Assembly (NCBI GenBank): GCA_023429845.1
Contig: JAEZCY010000091.1
Coordinates: 1 to 35,527, forward strand
Reading direction: 5' to 3'
Origin: Acidobacteriota bacterium
Lineage (GTDB): Bacteria > Acidobacteriota > Vicinamibacteria > Vicinamibacterales > Vicinamibacteraceae
DNA length: 35,527 nucleotides
Made by a program: the position numbers and the translations under genes. Shown in pieces: positions 1 to 8,240 of the stretch; positions within the stretch are counted from its first letter, which is position 1; each line of letters opens with the position of its first letter. The notes beneath the pieces are model-generated. The model worked only from the letters and a program-made list of their open reading frames with translations. It ran no database searches and had not been told where the DNA came from.

Positions 1-23
1 CCTCGCCCCTCCCTCTCCCCGAT

Positions 24-92
24 TTCCGATTGCCGGTTGCCGGTGGCCGCGCCCCGGTTCCCACTTGCCGATTGCCCGTTGCCCGTTCCCGG
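24..92. repeat. Degenerate heptanucleotide tandem repeat
   Basis: Two short runs with a 7-base period lie upstream of the first gene. TGCCGGT occurs twice in tandem at 31-44, and TTGCCGA, TTGCCCG, TTGCCCG and TTCCCGG follow one another at 65-92. The second run is one base from the CCCGTTC family seen at 19112 and 29136. Reading this DNA as the N-terminus of the acyltransferase would give a Pro/Arg-rich extension with no family resemblance, so it is treated as intergenic. Confidence 0.65.
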
Positions 93-124
93 GGCCCGCT
101 CCCGTACCCCGCTCCCCCGTGCGC

Positions 125-130
125 TACACT
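125..130 (+). promoter_or_regulatory. Putative -10 box TACACT of a leaderless transcript
   Basis: TACACT ends 8 bases before the GTG at 139, so a start site 7-8 bases downstream would fall on or next to the start codon. No Shine-Dalgarno sequence precedes the GTG. No convincing -35 box is seen because the upstream DNA is repetitive. Confidence 0.45.
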
Positions 131-138
131 CGACAGCC

Positions 139-1260
139 GTGATTGGCGACGACCTTCGGCAAGCAGTACTCGCGCGCGAAGACGTGCGTCGTCTCTACGA
201 GCCGCCCGATGGCGAACCAGCGGCGCTCCGCCGTGTCGAGGGCTATCTCAAGGAGCTGAGGGCGACGCAGCGGCGTTCCATCTACCGCGCACTGAAACAC
301 CCGCTCTATCCCATCCTGCGCAAGGTCGAACGCATCCCGGAAGGCGTGGACCACGTGCGGCACGCGCTCGACACCGGTCGCGTCGTGTACGTCTCCAACC
401 ACAAGAGCCATCTCGACTACCTGATCGAGCTGCTGATCCTCGAGGATCACGACCTGCGGCCGCCGATCATCGCCGCGGGGATCAACCTGTTCGGCGGCGC
501 ACTCGGGCTGCTGCACAAGCACGTCACCGGCGCGATCCCGATCAGACGCGGCGCACGTGACGCGGCGTACTTGGTCACGCTCAAGGCCTTCGTCGCGGAG
601 CTGCTCGAAGCACACGACCTGTTCTTCTACCCCGAAGGCGGCCGCAGCTACAGCGGCGAGCTGAAGCCGGCCAAGACGGGCCTGTTCAACGCCGTGGTGC
701 TCGCCGAGGTGCCGACGCTGCACATCGTTCCCGTGGCGATCGCCTACGACATCGTCCTGGAGGACCGGATCCTCGCGCCGCAGGTCACCAAGAGCCGCCA
801 GCGCCCGTTCACGCGCGAACTGGCCGAGATGGTGGGCACGGCCGTCGGCTACCAGTCGCGTGCGTTCGTCACCTTCGGCGCTCCGGTGACGCTGAGCGGA
901 GGCGAGGCTCATTCGCGACGGGACGTCATGGGGCTGGCCCGCCAGGTGCACGGCGAAATCGGTCGTCTGCACAAGGTGCTGCCCACGGCGCTCGTGGCGC
1001 GGGCGATGCGGCCGTCGATACCCAAGAGGGAACTGATCGCCGAGGTCGGGCAGTTGATCGATCAACTGTCGGCAGCCGGTGCGAACCTGGACACCACACA
1101 TGCACGAGCGGCGGTGAACCATGGGTTGCCGATGCTCGACGAACGCGGTGTGGTGGCCGTCGAGGGCGATCGCGTCCGCGTGCGCGATCGCTTCGTGCTG
1201 CGGTACTACGCGCGGCAGCTGACGCACCTGCTGAGGCGACCTCCGGCGTCGAAAGCATGA
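139..1260 (+). CDS. PlsB-like glycerol-3-phosphate/lysophospholipid acyltransferase family protein
   Basis: Predicted membrane-associated acyltransferase that would move an acyl chain onto glycerol-3-phosphate or a lysophospholipid in phospholipid synthesis. All four acyltransferase blocks are visible: NHKSHLD (the HxxxxD pair at about H88 and D93), GAIPIRRG near 131, FYPEGGRS near 163 and IVPVAIAYD near 186. The spacing and the YPEGGRS form look closer to PlsB/DHAPAT enzymes than to PlsC. At 373 residues it is about half the length of enterobacterial PlsB, holding the catalytic core plus a C-terminal helical region. The GTG at 139 is chosen because it follows a -10-like hexamer; an ATG at 37 in the same frame would add only repeat-encoded sequence. 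The stop overlaps the next start by four bases (ATGA), so translation is probably coupled. Substrate preference cannot be read from sequence. Confidence 0.85.
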   Translation: MIGDDLRQAVLAREDVRRLYEPPDGEPAALRRVEGYLKELRATQRRSIYRALKHPLYPILRKVERIPEGVDHVRHALDTGRVVYVSNHKSHLDYLIELLILEDHDLRPPIIAAGINLFGGALGLLHKHVTGAIPIRRGARDAAYLVTLKAFVAELLEAHDLFFYPEGGRSYSGELKPAKTGLFNAVVLAEVPTLHIVPVAIAYDIVLEDRILAPQVTKSRQRPFTRELAEMVGTAVGYQSRAFVTFGAPVTLSGGEAHSRRDVMGLARQVHGEIGRLHKVLPTALVARAMRPSIPKRELIAEVGQLIDQLSAAGANLDTTHARAAVNHGLPMLDERGVVAVEGDRVRVRDRFVLRYYARQLTHLLRRPPASKA

Positions 1261-2192
1261 TCGACGCGCTCTCGAAGGCGGCCTTCGGCTCGCTCGCCGG
1301 GAGCGCACGGCTCAAGCGCCTTGCGTCGCGCTACGGGATGCGCTCCCCGCGGAGTTTCGCCCGCCGCTTCGTCGCGGGCGAGTCGATCGAGGACGCCATC
1401 GCCGCGGCGCGTGCCCTCGAAGCACAGGGGCTCTCACAGACGCTCGACCTGCTTGGCGAGAGCGTCGCCAGCGAGGCCGAGGCACGGGCGGCCACCGAGG
1501 CCTATCTCGCGATGATCCCGCGCATCGCGGCCGCGGGCGTCGGCCGCAACGTCTCGATCAAGCTGACGCAACTGGGACTCGGCCTCTCGGGCCCGCTGGC
1601 GGAAGCGAATCTGCGAGTCATCCTCGAGCGCGCCGCGAGCGACGGCTTCTTCGTGCGCATCGACATGGAGAACTCGCCGTACGTCGAGACTACCCTGACG
1701 ATCTTCGAGCGATTGTTCGTCTCGGGGCTGACCAATGTCGGCGTCGTGTTGCAGTCTGCACTGAAGCGAAGCGATGCCGATCTCGAGCGCGTGATGGCGC
1801 TGGGCGCGAGGGTGCGCCTCGTCAAAGGCGCGTACAAGGAACCGTCCGAGGTAGCGTGGCAGTCCAAGTCCGACGTGGACGCCGCGTACGTGCGACTGCT
1901 GGACCGCCTGCTCCGGGCCGGCACCTTCCCCGCCGTGGCGACGCACGATCCGGACATGATCGCCGCGGCGCACCGCATCGCGCGCGACGCCGCGATTCCG
2001 CCCGATCGCTACGAGTTCCAGATGCTCTACGGGGTGCGGCGCGACCTGCAGGCCGCGCTGCGCAGCCAGGGGTTCGGGGTGCGTGTCTACATTCCCTACG
2101 GCCGCGAATGGTTCCCATACTTCATGCGCCGGCTCGGTGAACGACCGGCCAACGTCGGGTTCGTCCTGAAGAGCTTGTTGCGCGAGCGCTGA
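1257..2192 (+). CDS. Proline dehydrogenase (monofunctional)
   Basis: FAD-dependent enzyme that oxidises L-proline to delta-1-pyrroline-5-carboxylate, the first step of proline breakdown to glutamate, passing electrons to the quinone pool. The 311-residue protein has the ProDH barrel signatures in order: VSIKLTQLG near 97, IDMENS, VRLVKGAYKE, ATHD, EFQMLYGV, and the C-terminal VYIPYGREWFPYFMRRLGER that binds substrate and flavin. The length matches single-domain ProDHs of Gram-positive and Deinococcus type, not bifunctional PutA. No P5C dehydrogenase lies nearby, so the second step must be encoded elsewhere. The start codon sits inside the stop of the acyltransferase gene (ATGA overlap), placing an amino-acid catabolic enzyme in one unit with a lipid acyltransferase. 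Confidence 0.93.
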   Translation: MIDALSKAAFGSLAGSARLKRLASRYGMRSPRSFARRFVAGESIEDAIAAARALEAQGLSQTLDLLGESVASEAEARAATEAYLAMIPRIAAAGVGRNVSIKLTQLGLGLSGPLAEANLRVILERAASDGFFVRIDMENSPYVETTLTIFERLFVSGLTNVGVVLQSALKRSDADLERVMALGARVRLVKGAYKEPSEVAWQSKSDVDAAYVRLLDRLLRAGTFPAVATHDPDMIAAAHRIARDAAIPPDRYEFQMLYGVRRDLQAALRSQGFGVRVYIPYGREWFPYFMRRLGERPANVGFVLKSLLRER

Positions 2193-2378
2193 GCCTCGGT
2201 ACTGGCACACAACGCCCACGCACGCGCCGCGTGCGGACGGCCGGTGCTCTGCTGGCACGCTCCTCGCAGCCTTCCCTGCCGTTCGCTGCTTGCCGCTCAC
2301 AGCGTTCATCACGAACGAGGGCATTCGCCGCAGCACCCCAGCGCCGGCGAGCGCCGAGGCAAGAGAGGGGAAAGCACC

Positions 2379-2648
2379 ATGGCCAGCCAGGCCCAGGCCA
2401 CGCAATTCGAAACGACGTTCCCGGCGCTGCGTTCCGCGCGCCTGTCCGAGCGCGCCTCGCGCGCCGGCATCTGGGTTCGCCAGTCCCTGTGCGGATTGAA
2501 CGGGCACGACAAGTACCTGCACGTGGATGGATCGCGCGTCACGCTGCGTTGCGTGAGCTGCCAGCACGAATCACCGGGCTGGAACACCGGCGGTCGCGCC
2601 TACCAGCGCACCTACGCCGGCGATCCGAGCCGCCATCGCATCAAGTAG
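2379..2648 (+). CDS. Small hypothetical protein with a CxxC zinc-ribbon-like core
   Basis: 89-residue soluble protein of unknown function. The ATG at 2379 is preceded by a purine-rich AGAGAGGGGAAAG, a good ribosome-binding site; an earlier in-frame start at 2244 would add a composition-biased extension and is not preferred. The centre contains C-GLNGHDKYLHVDG followed by LRCVSCQHESPGW: three cysteines (one upstream, one CxxC pair) and a histidine, which could hold one zinc ion or form a rubredoxin-like knuckle. The pattern of GHD, a short hydrophobic strand, then CxxC-HESPGW looks like a conserved domain rather than chance. It is alone between the proline dehydrogenase and a convergent peptidase gene. 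No signal peptide or membrane segment is visible. Confidence 0.7.
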   Translation: MASQAQATQFETTFPALRSARLSERASRAGIWVRQSLCGLNGHDKYLHVDGSRVTLRCVSCQHESPGWNTGGRAYQRTYAGDPSRHRIK

Positions 2649-2756
2649 GCAGTCGTTTACTGAATCGATCCGACTGGCCGTTCCGCCGTCGTCTTTTCGT
2701 CGAGGCTCACGCCCGGCGAGGTCGGGTGATCGACGAGGGCGCCGCTCCGGCTCGCG

Positions 2757-2771
2757 CTCCGGCTGCCGGAG
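2757..2771. terminator. Possible bidirectional terminator hairpin
   Basis: CTCCGG, loop CTG, CCGGAG form a perfect 6-bp GC-rich stem just beyond the stop of the leftward M20 peptidase and 108 bases after the rightward small gene. There is no T-run on either side. A similar 6-bp/3-nt hairpin lies between the next convergent pair (5826-5840). Confidence 0.3.
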
Positions 2772-2772
2772 G

Positions 2773-3906
2773 CTATGTGAGGAACTGCCGCGCGAGTGCG
2801 GCGAGCGTGAACGCGCATTCCTCGACGCTGGCAAGCTCCACGTACTCCCCGGGACCGTGCAGCCCTGCGCCGCGCGGTCCGAAGATCACGGTCGGAATGC
2901 CCGCCGCGCCGAGAATCGCGGCATCGGTCCAATAGCTCATGCCGGTGACCCGCGCTTCCAGCCCGCGGGCACGGCCAGCGACGACGAGCTGCTGCGGCAG
3001 TTCGGCGCGCTCGTCCAGGTCGTATCCCGGGCGTTCGACGACGAGACGCACCTCCGCACGGAACTCGGGATCGTTCCGGCGCAGCGCGGCGAGCATCTGC
3101 TCGATCTCGTGCAGGGCGCGAGTGCCGTCCTCGCCGGGCAGCGTGCGGCGTTCGAGCAGCAGCTGGCAGAGCGCCGGATACACGCTGGGGCCGGTGCCGC
3201 CGGTGATCGTCGACGCATGCAGCGAGCCGCTGCCGAGCAGCGGGTGGGTCGGCCGCGCTCGCAGCTCCTGGTCGAAACGTTCGAGCACGCCGAGCACGCG
3301 GCCCATGGCCAGGATCGCGTCGCGGCCTTCGTCGGGACGGCTGCCGTGCGCGGCGAGGCCGTGCGACTGCAGTTCGAGCCAGGCAAAGCCCTTGTGGGCG
3401 ACGGCCACCGTCAGGTCCGTGGGCTCGGTGATCACGGCGGCGTCAGCCCGCCAGTCGCGCACGAGCGCCTCGGCGCCGATGCTCGCGTACTCCTCATCCA
3501 CCACACCGGCGACGAGCAGTCGTCCTTGCGGCAGCCCTTCGGCGGCAATCAGCCGTGCCGCCCCGACGCACGCGGCCATGCCCGACTTCATGTCCTGCGC
3601 GCCCCGGCCGTAGAGCCGGCCGTCCCGCTCGACGGGCGTGAACGGCGCCTCCATGGACTCGACCCCCACCGTATCGAGATGGCCGCACAGCATCAGCGTG
3701 CGTCCCGGCTGCGCGCCGTCGAGCACGCCGACCACGTTGGGCCGGCCCGGCGCGACATCGGTGACGCTGACGTCGAGCCCGGCGTCGCGCATGGCGGCGG
3801 CCAGGCACTGGGCGGCCTCGCCCTCGCCGGGCGCCCCAGGCACGAGCGACGGGTTGACCGAGTTGATGGCAACCAGATCCCGCAGCAGCTGTCGCGTGCG
3901 CTCCAC
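2773..3906 (-). CDS. M20 family metallopeptidase (ArgE/DapE/CPG2-like)
   Basis: Zinc-dependent amidohydrolase/exopeptidase of 377 residues, likely cytoplasmic, cleaving an N-acyl amino acid or dipeptide. The di-zinc ligand motifs are complete: GHLDTVG (H76, catalytic D78), GRGAQDMKSG (D105), DEEYASIGA (general base E138 and ligand E139), ITEPTDL (E161) and GLHGPGEYVEL (H350). The dimerisation insert lies between about 170 and 290. The family covers acetylornithine deacetylase, succinyl-diaminopimelate desuccinylase and carboxypeptidase G2; residues alone do not separate these, and no arginine or lysine genes are adjacent. The start is GTG, one base after the TAA of the upstream PD40 gene, so the two are almost certainly cotranscribed. 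Confidence 0.88.
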   Translation of the reverse strand: MERTRQLLRDLVAINSVNPSLVPGAPGEGEAAQCLAAAMRDAGLDVSVTDVAPGRPNVVGVLDGAQPGRTLMLCGHLDTVGVESMEAPFTPVERDGRLYGRGAQDMKSGMAACVGAARLIAAEGLPQGRLLVAGVVDEEYASIGAEALVRDWRADAAVITEPTDLTVAVAHKGFAWLELQSHGLAAHGSRPDEGRDAILAMGRVLGVLERFDQELRARPTHPLLGSGSLHASTITGGTGPSVYPALCQLLLERRTLPGEDGTRALHEIEQMLAALRRNDPEFRAEVRLVVERPGYDLDERAELPQQLVVAGRARGLEARVTGMSYWTDAAILGAAGIPTVIFGPRGAGLHGPGEYVELASVEECAFTLAALARQFLT

Positions 3907-3907
3907 G

Positions 3908-4999
3908 TTACGGCTTCCAGCGCGCGATGAAGACGTTCGTGTCGCCGCGGGTCCGCTGCTGGCGATTCGAGGCGAACACCAGGTGCGTGCCGTCGGGCGA
4001 GAACATCGGGAAGCCGTCGAAGTCCGGATGGTGCGTCACGCGCTCGAGGTTGCGGCCGTCGGCATCGACGAGGAACAGCTCGAAGTCGCGGCCCTTCACG
4101 TTGTGCAGGTTCGACGAGAAGATCAGCCGCTTGCCGTCGGGCGTCCAATAGGGCGCGAAGTTCGCGGCGCCGTTGTCGGTGATCTGCCGGAGGTTGGAGC
4201 CGTCGGCGTTCATCACGTACAACTCGGTGGACGTCGGCCGCCACAGCCCTTCCGCGAGCAGCGCGAAGTAGTCGCGCAACTCGGTGCTGCCGGGCGCAGG
4301 GTGCCGGCCACGGAAGACGATCTGCGTACCGTCCGGCGAGTAGAAGGCGCCGCCGTCCGGGCCCGGCCTGTTGGTCAGGCGCCTGACGTCCGAACCGTCG
4401 AGCGCCATCGAGTAGATTTCCATGTCGCCGTCGCGCACGCTCGTGAAGACGACGCGGCCGTGCGGACCGACGGTCGCTTCGGCGTCGTATCCGGGAGTGC
4501 TGGTAATCGCCACGGCATTGCTGCCGTCGGCGTCGGCCCTGTAGATGTCGTAGCCGTCGTAGATCGGCCACACGTAGCCGCGCGCCATCGACGGCCGCGC
4601 CGGGCACGACGGTGACTGCCCATGCGTGGACGCGTAGACGATCTGTTTCCCGTCCGGCGTGAAGAAGCCGCAGGTGGTGCGCCCCTGGCCGTTGCTGACG
4701 CGCCGCACGCCCGAGCCGTCCAGGTTCATCACGTACATCTGATCGCAGGCCTGCGTGTCGGGCGAGGACTGGAAGATCAGCTGCGTGCCGTCCGGCGAGA
4801 AGTAGGCCTCGGCGTTCTCGCCCTCGACGGTCAGCATCCGGACGTCGGTGAGGCGCGTCTCGAGTCTGGCGAGTTCCTCGACCGACGGCGCCGGCCGCTG
4901 GGAGGCCGCCGGCGACTGCGCCGTCAGGAACGTGTCGGGACGTCCGAAGCCCACCGCAATCGCGACGGCCACGGCTGCGGTCAGCAGGCGAGCGTTCAT
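3908..4999 (-). CDS. Secreted TolB-like PD40 beta-propeller protein
   Basis: 363-residue exported protein built mostly of WD40-like PD40 repeats. Residues 1-28 form a signal peptide ending near LTAQ. At least five repeats show the signature F-S/T-PDG-x-x-hydrophobic: AYFSPDGTQLIF, GFFTPDGKQIVY, AFYSPDGTQIVF, PYWTPDGKRLIF and PMFSPDGTHLVF, alternating with YVMNLDGSGVRR-type strands. Such propellers bind proteins, peptides or glycans in the periplasm; they usually have no catalysis of their own. It is the first gene of a leftward unit with the M20 peptidase, so a role in presenting or sensing peptides is possible but unproven. A -10-like TATCCT sits 7 bases upstream of the ATG, and no ribosome-binding site is present. 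Confidence 0.85.
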   Translation of the reverse strand: MNARLLTAAVAVAIAVGFGRPDTFLTAQSPAASQRPAPSVEELARLETRLTDVRMLTVEGENAEAYFSPDGTQLIFQSSPDTQACDQMYVMNLDGSGVRRVSNGQGRTTCGFFTPDGKQIVYASTHGQSPSCPARPSMARGYVWPIYDGYDIYRADADGSNAVAITSTPGYDAEATVGPHGRVVFTSVRDGDMEIYSMALDGSDVRRLTNRPGPDGGAFYSPDGTQIVFRGRHPAPGSTELRDYFALLAEGLWRPTSTELYVMNADGSNLRQITDNGAANFAPYWTPDGKRLIFSSNLHNVKGRDFELFLVDADGRNLERVTHHPDFDGFPMFSPDGTHLVFASNRQQRTRGDTNVFIARWKP

Positions 5000-5006
5000 C
5001 AGGCCG

Positions 5007-5012
5007 AGGATA
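5007..5012 (-). promoter_or_regulatory. Putative -10 box TATCCT, leaderless, for the PD40/M20 unit
   Basis: On the minus strand TATCCT ends 7 bases before the ATG at 4999. It lies 14 bases from the oppositely facing -10 of the SDR gene, so both promoters share about 40 bases and could interfere with each other. Confidence 0.45.
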
Positions 5013-5026
5013 GCACCAGCGGCTGC

Positions 5027-5032
5027 TACGAT
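5027..5032 (+). promoter_or_regulatory. Putative -10 box TACGAT, leaderless, for the SDR gene
   Basis: TACGAT ends 6 bases before the ATG at 5039. The position expected for its -35 box overlaps the -10 of the divergent gene. No Shine-Dalgarno sequence fits in the remaining space. Confidence 0.45.
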
Positions 5033-5038
5033 CGGCCG

Positions 5039-5824
5039 ATGAGCAGCGGGCGTACGGCGGTGATCACGGGCGCATCGTCAGGCATCGGTGAAGCCTGCGC
5101 GCACGCCTTCGCACGCGAAGGGTTGCACGTGGTGCTGGCGGCTCGACGGGCCGATCGGCTCGCGGCGGTCGTGGCCGCGATCAGCGCCGGCGGCGGGCAG
5201 GCGACGGCAATCCCCTGCGACGTGACCGACGGCGCGCAGGTCGAGGCGCTCGTCGCCGGCGCCATCGCCGCCACTGGTCGCCTCGACGTGATGGTGTGCA
5301 ACGCCGGGCTCGGCTACAACGGACGCCTGGACGAGACGAGTGCCGACACCATGCGCCGGTTGATGGACGTGAACTACTTCGGCACCTTCCACGCGGCGCG
5401 CGCCGCCGTGGCGCACTTCCGCGACAGAGGCCGCGGGCACCTCTTCATCGTGTCGTCGATCGTCGGTCGCAAGGGCGTGCCGCGCATGGGCGCGTACGCC
5501 GCGACGAAGTTCGCGCAGGCCGGACTTGGTGAATCGGTGCGCGCCGAACTGGCAGGCACGGGCGTCCACGTGACGATGGTCTACCCGATCAGCACGGAGA
5601 CGGAGTTCCGCCGCGCGATGGCGCGGGAGTGGGGGCACGACGTCGCGGGCGCCGGCCCCCGGCAGACACCGGAGCGCGTCGCAGCAGCAATGGTGAAGGC
5701 CTTGCGTCGGCCCCGTGCGGACGTGTACCCGTTTCGCGGCTCGCGCCTCGTGGCGGTCGCGTCAGCGCTCGTGCCGGGCCTGGCCGACCGCGTCTCGGCA
5801 CACTTCAGCCGCAAGCCGAAGTAG
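5039..5824 (+). CDS. Short-chain dehydrogenase/reductase (classical SDR)
   Basis: 261-residue NAD(P)-dependent oxidoreductase with a Rossmann fold. TGASSGIG at 10-17 binds the cofactor, NAG marks the fourth strand, and the catalytic set is IVSSIVG (Ser) followed by YAATK (Tyr153, Lys157). An AARR motif after the second strand suggests NADP preference. The C-terminal part is typical of broad-specificity reductases (3-oxoacyl or aldehyde substrates), so the substrate cannot be named. The ATG at 5039 is chosen because the glycine-rich motif starts ten residues in, as is usual, and a -10-like hexamer sits just upstream. It is divergent from the PD40 gene and convergent with the tRNA nucleotidyltransferase gene. 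Confidence 0.92.
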   Translation: MSSGRTAVITGASSGIGEACAHAFAREGLHVVLAARRADRLAAVVAAISAGGGQATAIPCDVTDGAQVEALVAGAIAATGRLDVMVCNAGLGYNGRLDETSADTMRRLMDVNYFGTFHAARAAVAHFRDRGRGHLFIVSSIVGRKGVPRMGAYAATKFAQAGLGESVRAELAGTGVHVTMVYPISTETEFRRAMAREWGHDVAGAGPRQTPERVAAAMVKALRRPRADVYPFRGSRLVAVASALVPGLADRVSAHFSRKPK

Positions 5825-5825
5825 A

Positions 5826-5840
5826 CGCCGGCATCCGGCG
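5826..5840. terminator. Possible bidirectional terminator hairpin
   Basis: CGCCGG, loop CAT, CCGGCG: a perfect 6-bp stem filling half of the 30-base gap between the convergent SDR and cca genes. No T-run follows on either strand, so termination is inferred only from placement. Confidence 0.35.
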
Positions 5841-5854
5841 CGGGCGGGCCCGAG

Positions 5855-7222
5855 TCACAGCAACGATCGGCCGGCGGCCTGAGCCTCCTCGAGGGTCGTG
5901 ACCTGGCCATCGAGTTGCCGTTCGTAGACGGCCCGGAGAATCTCGCCCATGCGCGGCCCGGGAGCCACACCGAGCGCAATGAGGTGTCGGCCCAGCAGGA
6001 GCGGCGCGGGCGGGGCGTGCTCCACGCCCAGCGCGGTCACGCGATCGAGGAACCACTGCCCGAACGAGCAATCGAAGTGCCCGCCGCGGCCATTGCAGTC
6101 GGCCTCCGACAACCGCGCCAGCAGCACCATGTCCACCTTGCGGGCGAGGCGACGAAAGGCGCCGTCCGACACGGGCTCGGGCGCCTTCCACCATGCGCCG
6201 GGCAACATGTGCCACGCCACCAGGCCGAGCACCTGCTGCCGCACCGGGTAGCCGTCCAGCGTGTGGACCTGCAGCCCATCGAGGATGCCGGTGGCCAGGG
6301 GCACGCCTTCAGACTCGTGGCCCGGAGACTTGATGCGGCCGTCGATTTCGGCCGTGACGAGCGGCTTCCCGATGTCGTGCAGCAGCGCGCCGAGCATCAG
6401 CGCGACCTGCTCGGGATACGTGAAGGCCTGCTTTCGCGCCGCGGCCTCGTCCACCACCATTGTCGTGTGCGTCCAGACATCGCCCTCGGGATGCCACTCC
6501 GGATCCTGTGGGCAGGCGCGCAGCGCTTCCAGCGTCGGCCACAGGCGAACGACGACGTCCAGGTCGCGAGCCACGCGCAAGCCGATCGACGGCCGGGGTG
6601 CGCGCAACAGCAGCTTCTCCACCTCGCCCCAGATGCGTTCGGGGGGCAGGTCGTCGAGCGCCGTGGCCCGACACACGGCCGCGGTCCCGCCCTCGACGGT
6701 GCAGTCGAACCTGGCGGCGAACTGCAGCGCACGCAGCACGCGGAGGCTGTCGTCGCCGAACGTCCGGCCGTCCACCATGCGCAGGACCCGCCGCTCCAGG
6801 TCGCCACGTCCGCCGTGCGGGTCGAAGTACTCGTCGGTCAGCGGATCCCAGCCGATGGCGTTGATGGTGAAGTCGCGGCGGCGTGCGGCCTCGTCGAACG
6901 GGAGGAACGGATCGCCGTGGACGGCGAACCCTCGGTGCCCGCGGCCGGTCTTCGACTCGCGCCGCGGCAGCGACACGTCGATCCCGTGCACCTTGAACAC
7001 CGTGAAGCTCTCGCCCACCGTGTTCACCGGCCCGAATGCCGACAGGGTCGCCTTGAGGTCCTCGGCGGGCAGGCCGAACACCTCGAGGTCGACGTCCTTC
7101 GACGGGTGGCCGAGCAGTGCGTCGCGCACGTAGCCGCCCACGACGAGGGCCCGGCCGCCCCGCGCGCGCACGGTCTCCGCGATGGCACGGGCCAGTGACA
7201 GGGAGTCGGGGGGTATGTGCAT
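5855..7222 (-). CDS. cca: CCA tRNA nucleotidyltransferase / poly(A) polymerase family with HD domain
   Basis: Adds or repairs the 3'-terminal CCA of tRNAs in the cytoplasm. The class II nucleotidyltransferase head shows GGYVRDALLG at 29-38, the metal-binding pair in KDVDLEVFG (D43, D45), RRRDFTINAI and DDSLRVLRALQFAARF, the neck that reads the template nucleotide. A C-terminal HD phosphohydrolase part has LLHDIGKP. The 455-residue length and HD domain fit bacterial CCA-adding enzymes; an A-adding or poly(A) polymerase role cannot be excluded, because some lineages split CC- and A-adding activity. It lies 64 bases downstream of the PLP dehydratase gene on the same strand, possibly as the last gene of that unit. 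Confidence 0.9.
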   Translation of the reverse strand: MHIPPDSLSLARAIAETVRARGGRALVVGGYVRDALLGHPSKDVDLEVFGLPAEDLKATLSAFGPVNTVGESFTVFKVHGIDVSLPRRESKTGRGHRGFAVHGDPFLPFDEAARRRDFTINAIGWDPLTDEYFDPHGGRGDLERRVLRMVDGRTFGDDSLRVLRALQFAARFDCTVEGGTAAVCRATALDDLPPERIWGEVEKLLLRAPRPSIGLRVARDLDVVVRLWPTLEALRACPQDPEWHPEGDVWTHTTMVVDEAAARKQAFTYPEQVALMLGALLHDIGKPLVTAEIDGRIKSPGHESEGVPLATGILDGLQVHTLDGYPVRQQVLGLVAWHMLPGAWWKAPEPVSDGAFRRLARKVDMVLLARLSEADCNGRGGHFDCSFGQWFLDRVTALGVEHAPPAPLLLGRHLIALGVAPGPRMGEILRAVYERQLDGQVTTLEEAQAAGRSLL

Positions 7223-7286
7223 GTCGGTCGATGGTGTCTGTCGAAGCCCGCCGCGCCGACGACGCCGCGCGCAGGCCGACCCGCTC

Positions 7287-8240
7287 CTAGCCGCGGTCCG
7301 CGTCGAGGAGCGCGGCGAGGGCGGACAGGGAGATGTTGCCGCCGCTCAGGATGGCCACGACAGGCCCGGCGGCGGACCACTCGGCAAGGCACGGCAGGGC
7401 ACCGGCGACCGACGTGGCGCCACTCGGTTCGATGGCAATCCGCGCCACGTCCCACAGCATGCGCGACGCGGCGATGATTTCGTCCTCGTCCACCGTCACC
7501 ACCTCGTCCACGAATGCCTCGGCATGGAGGAAGTTGAGCTCCCCCAACCGCACGGCGAGCAGGCCATCGGCGATGCTCTTGACCTGCGTGAGCGTCACCG
7601 GCGCACCTGCGGCACGCGACTGCGACAGCTTCGGCGCGCCCGCCGGTTCGACGCCGACGACGCGGACTGCTGGATTGGTGAGCTTCACCGCGGCCGCCAC
7701 GCCCGAGACGAGCCCGCCGCCGCCGACGGGCACACACACGGTGCGCACGGCCGGAAGTTGTTCGAGGATCTCCATCCCCGCGGTGCCCTGCCCTTCGATG
7801 ATCGGCAGGCTGTCGAACGGCGGCACCATGCGGAGCCCGCGTTCGGCGGCGATCTCCTCGGCGCGTGCCTGCCGGTGCAAGCTCGTGGCGCCGGCAAACA
7901 ACACCTCGGCGCCCCACCGTCGCGCCCCAGCGACTTTCACGGGCGGCGCCGTCTCGGGCATGACGACGACCGCCGGCACGCCGAACTGCCGCGCCGCAAA
8001 CGCCACGGCCTGTCCGTGGTTGCCCGATGAATAGGTGATGACGCCGTTGGCACGCTCGGTCGCCGAGAGGCTGGCGAGGTAGTTGTAGGCCCCGCGGATC
8101 TTGAACGCGCCGATCGGCTGCATCTGTTCGCACTTGACGTGCAGCCCGATCGACGGCGCCAGGTCGAGCACCGGTGTCCGCCGCGCCACGCCGCTGATGC
8201 GTCCGGCGGCGGCGCGGATGCCGTCGAGGGTCGCGAGCAT
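7287..8240 (-). CDS. Threonine/serine dehydratase-like PLP enzyme (fold type II)
   Basis: Pyridoxal-phosphate enzyme of 317 residues, probably deaminating L-threonine or L-serine to an oxo-acid; serine racemases share the same fold. Lys47 in GAFKIRGA is the Schiff-base lysine, SSGNHGQA binds the substrate carboxylate, PVGGGGLVSG is the phosphate-binding glycine loop and SGGNI is the C-terminal cofactor loop. There is no C-terminal ACT-like regulatory domain, so it resembles the catabolic (TdcB-like) or racemase form rather than feedback-regulated biosynthetic IlvA. Its ATG shares one base with the TGA of the upstream M28 peptidase, which implies translational coupling: a secreted peptidase and an amino-acid deaminase made together fits peptide catabolism. 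Confidence 0.87.
   Translation of the reverse strand: MLATLDGIRAAAGRISGVARRTPVLDLAPSIGLHVKCEQMQPIGAFKIRGAYNYLASLSATERANGVITYSSGNHGQAVAFAARQFGVPAVVVMPETAPPVKVAGARRWGAEVLFAGATSLHRQARAEEIAAERGLRMVPPFDSLPIIEGQGTAGMEILEQLPAVRTVCVPVGGGGLVSGVAAAVKLTNPAVRVVGVEPAGAPKLSQSRAAGAPVTLTQVKSIADGLLAVRLGELNFLHAEAFVDEVVTVDEDEIIAASRMLWDVARIAIEPSGATSVAGALPCLAEWSAAGPVVAILSGGNISLSALAALLDADRG

Noticed and set aside
7223..7286. A separate promoter for the cca gene
   Set aside because: Only a weak CACCAT-like hexamer is seen, and the gene is close enough to the upstream dehydratase to be read through.
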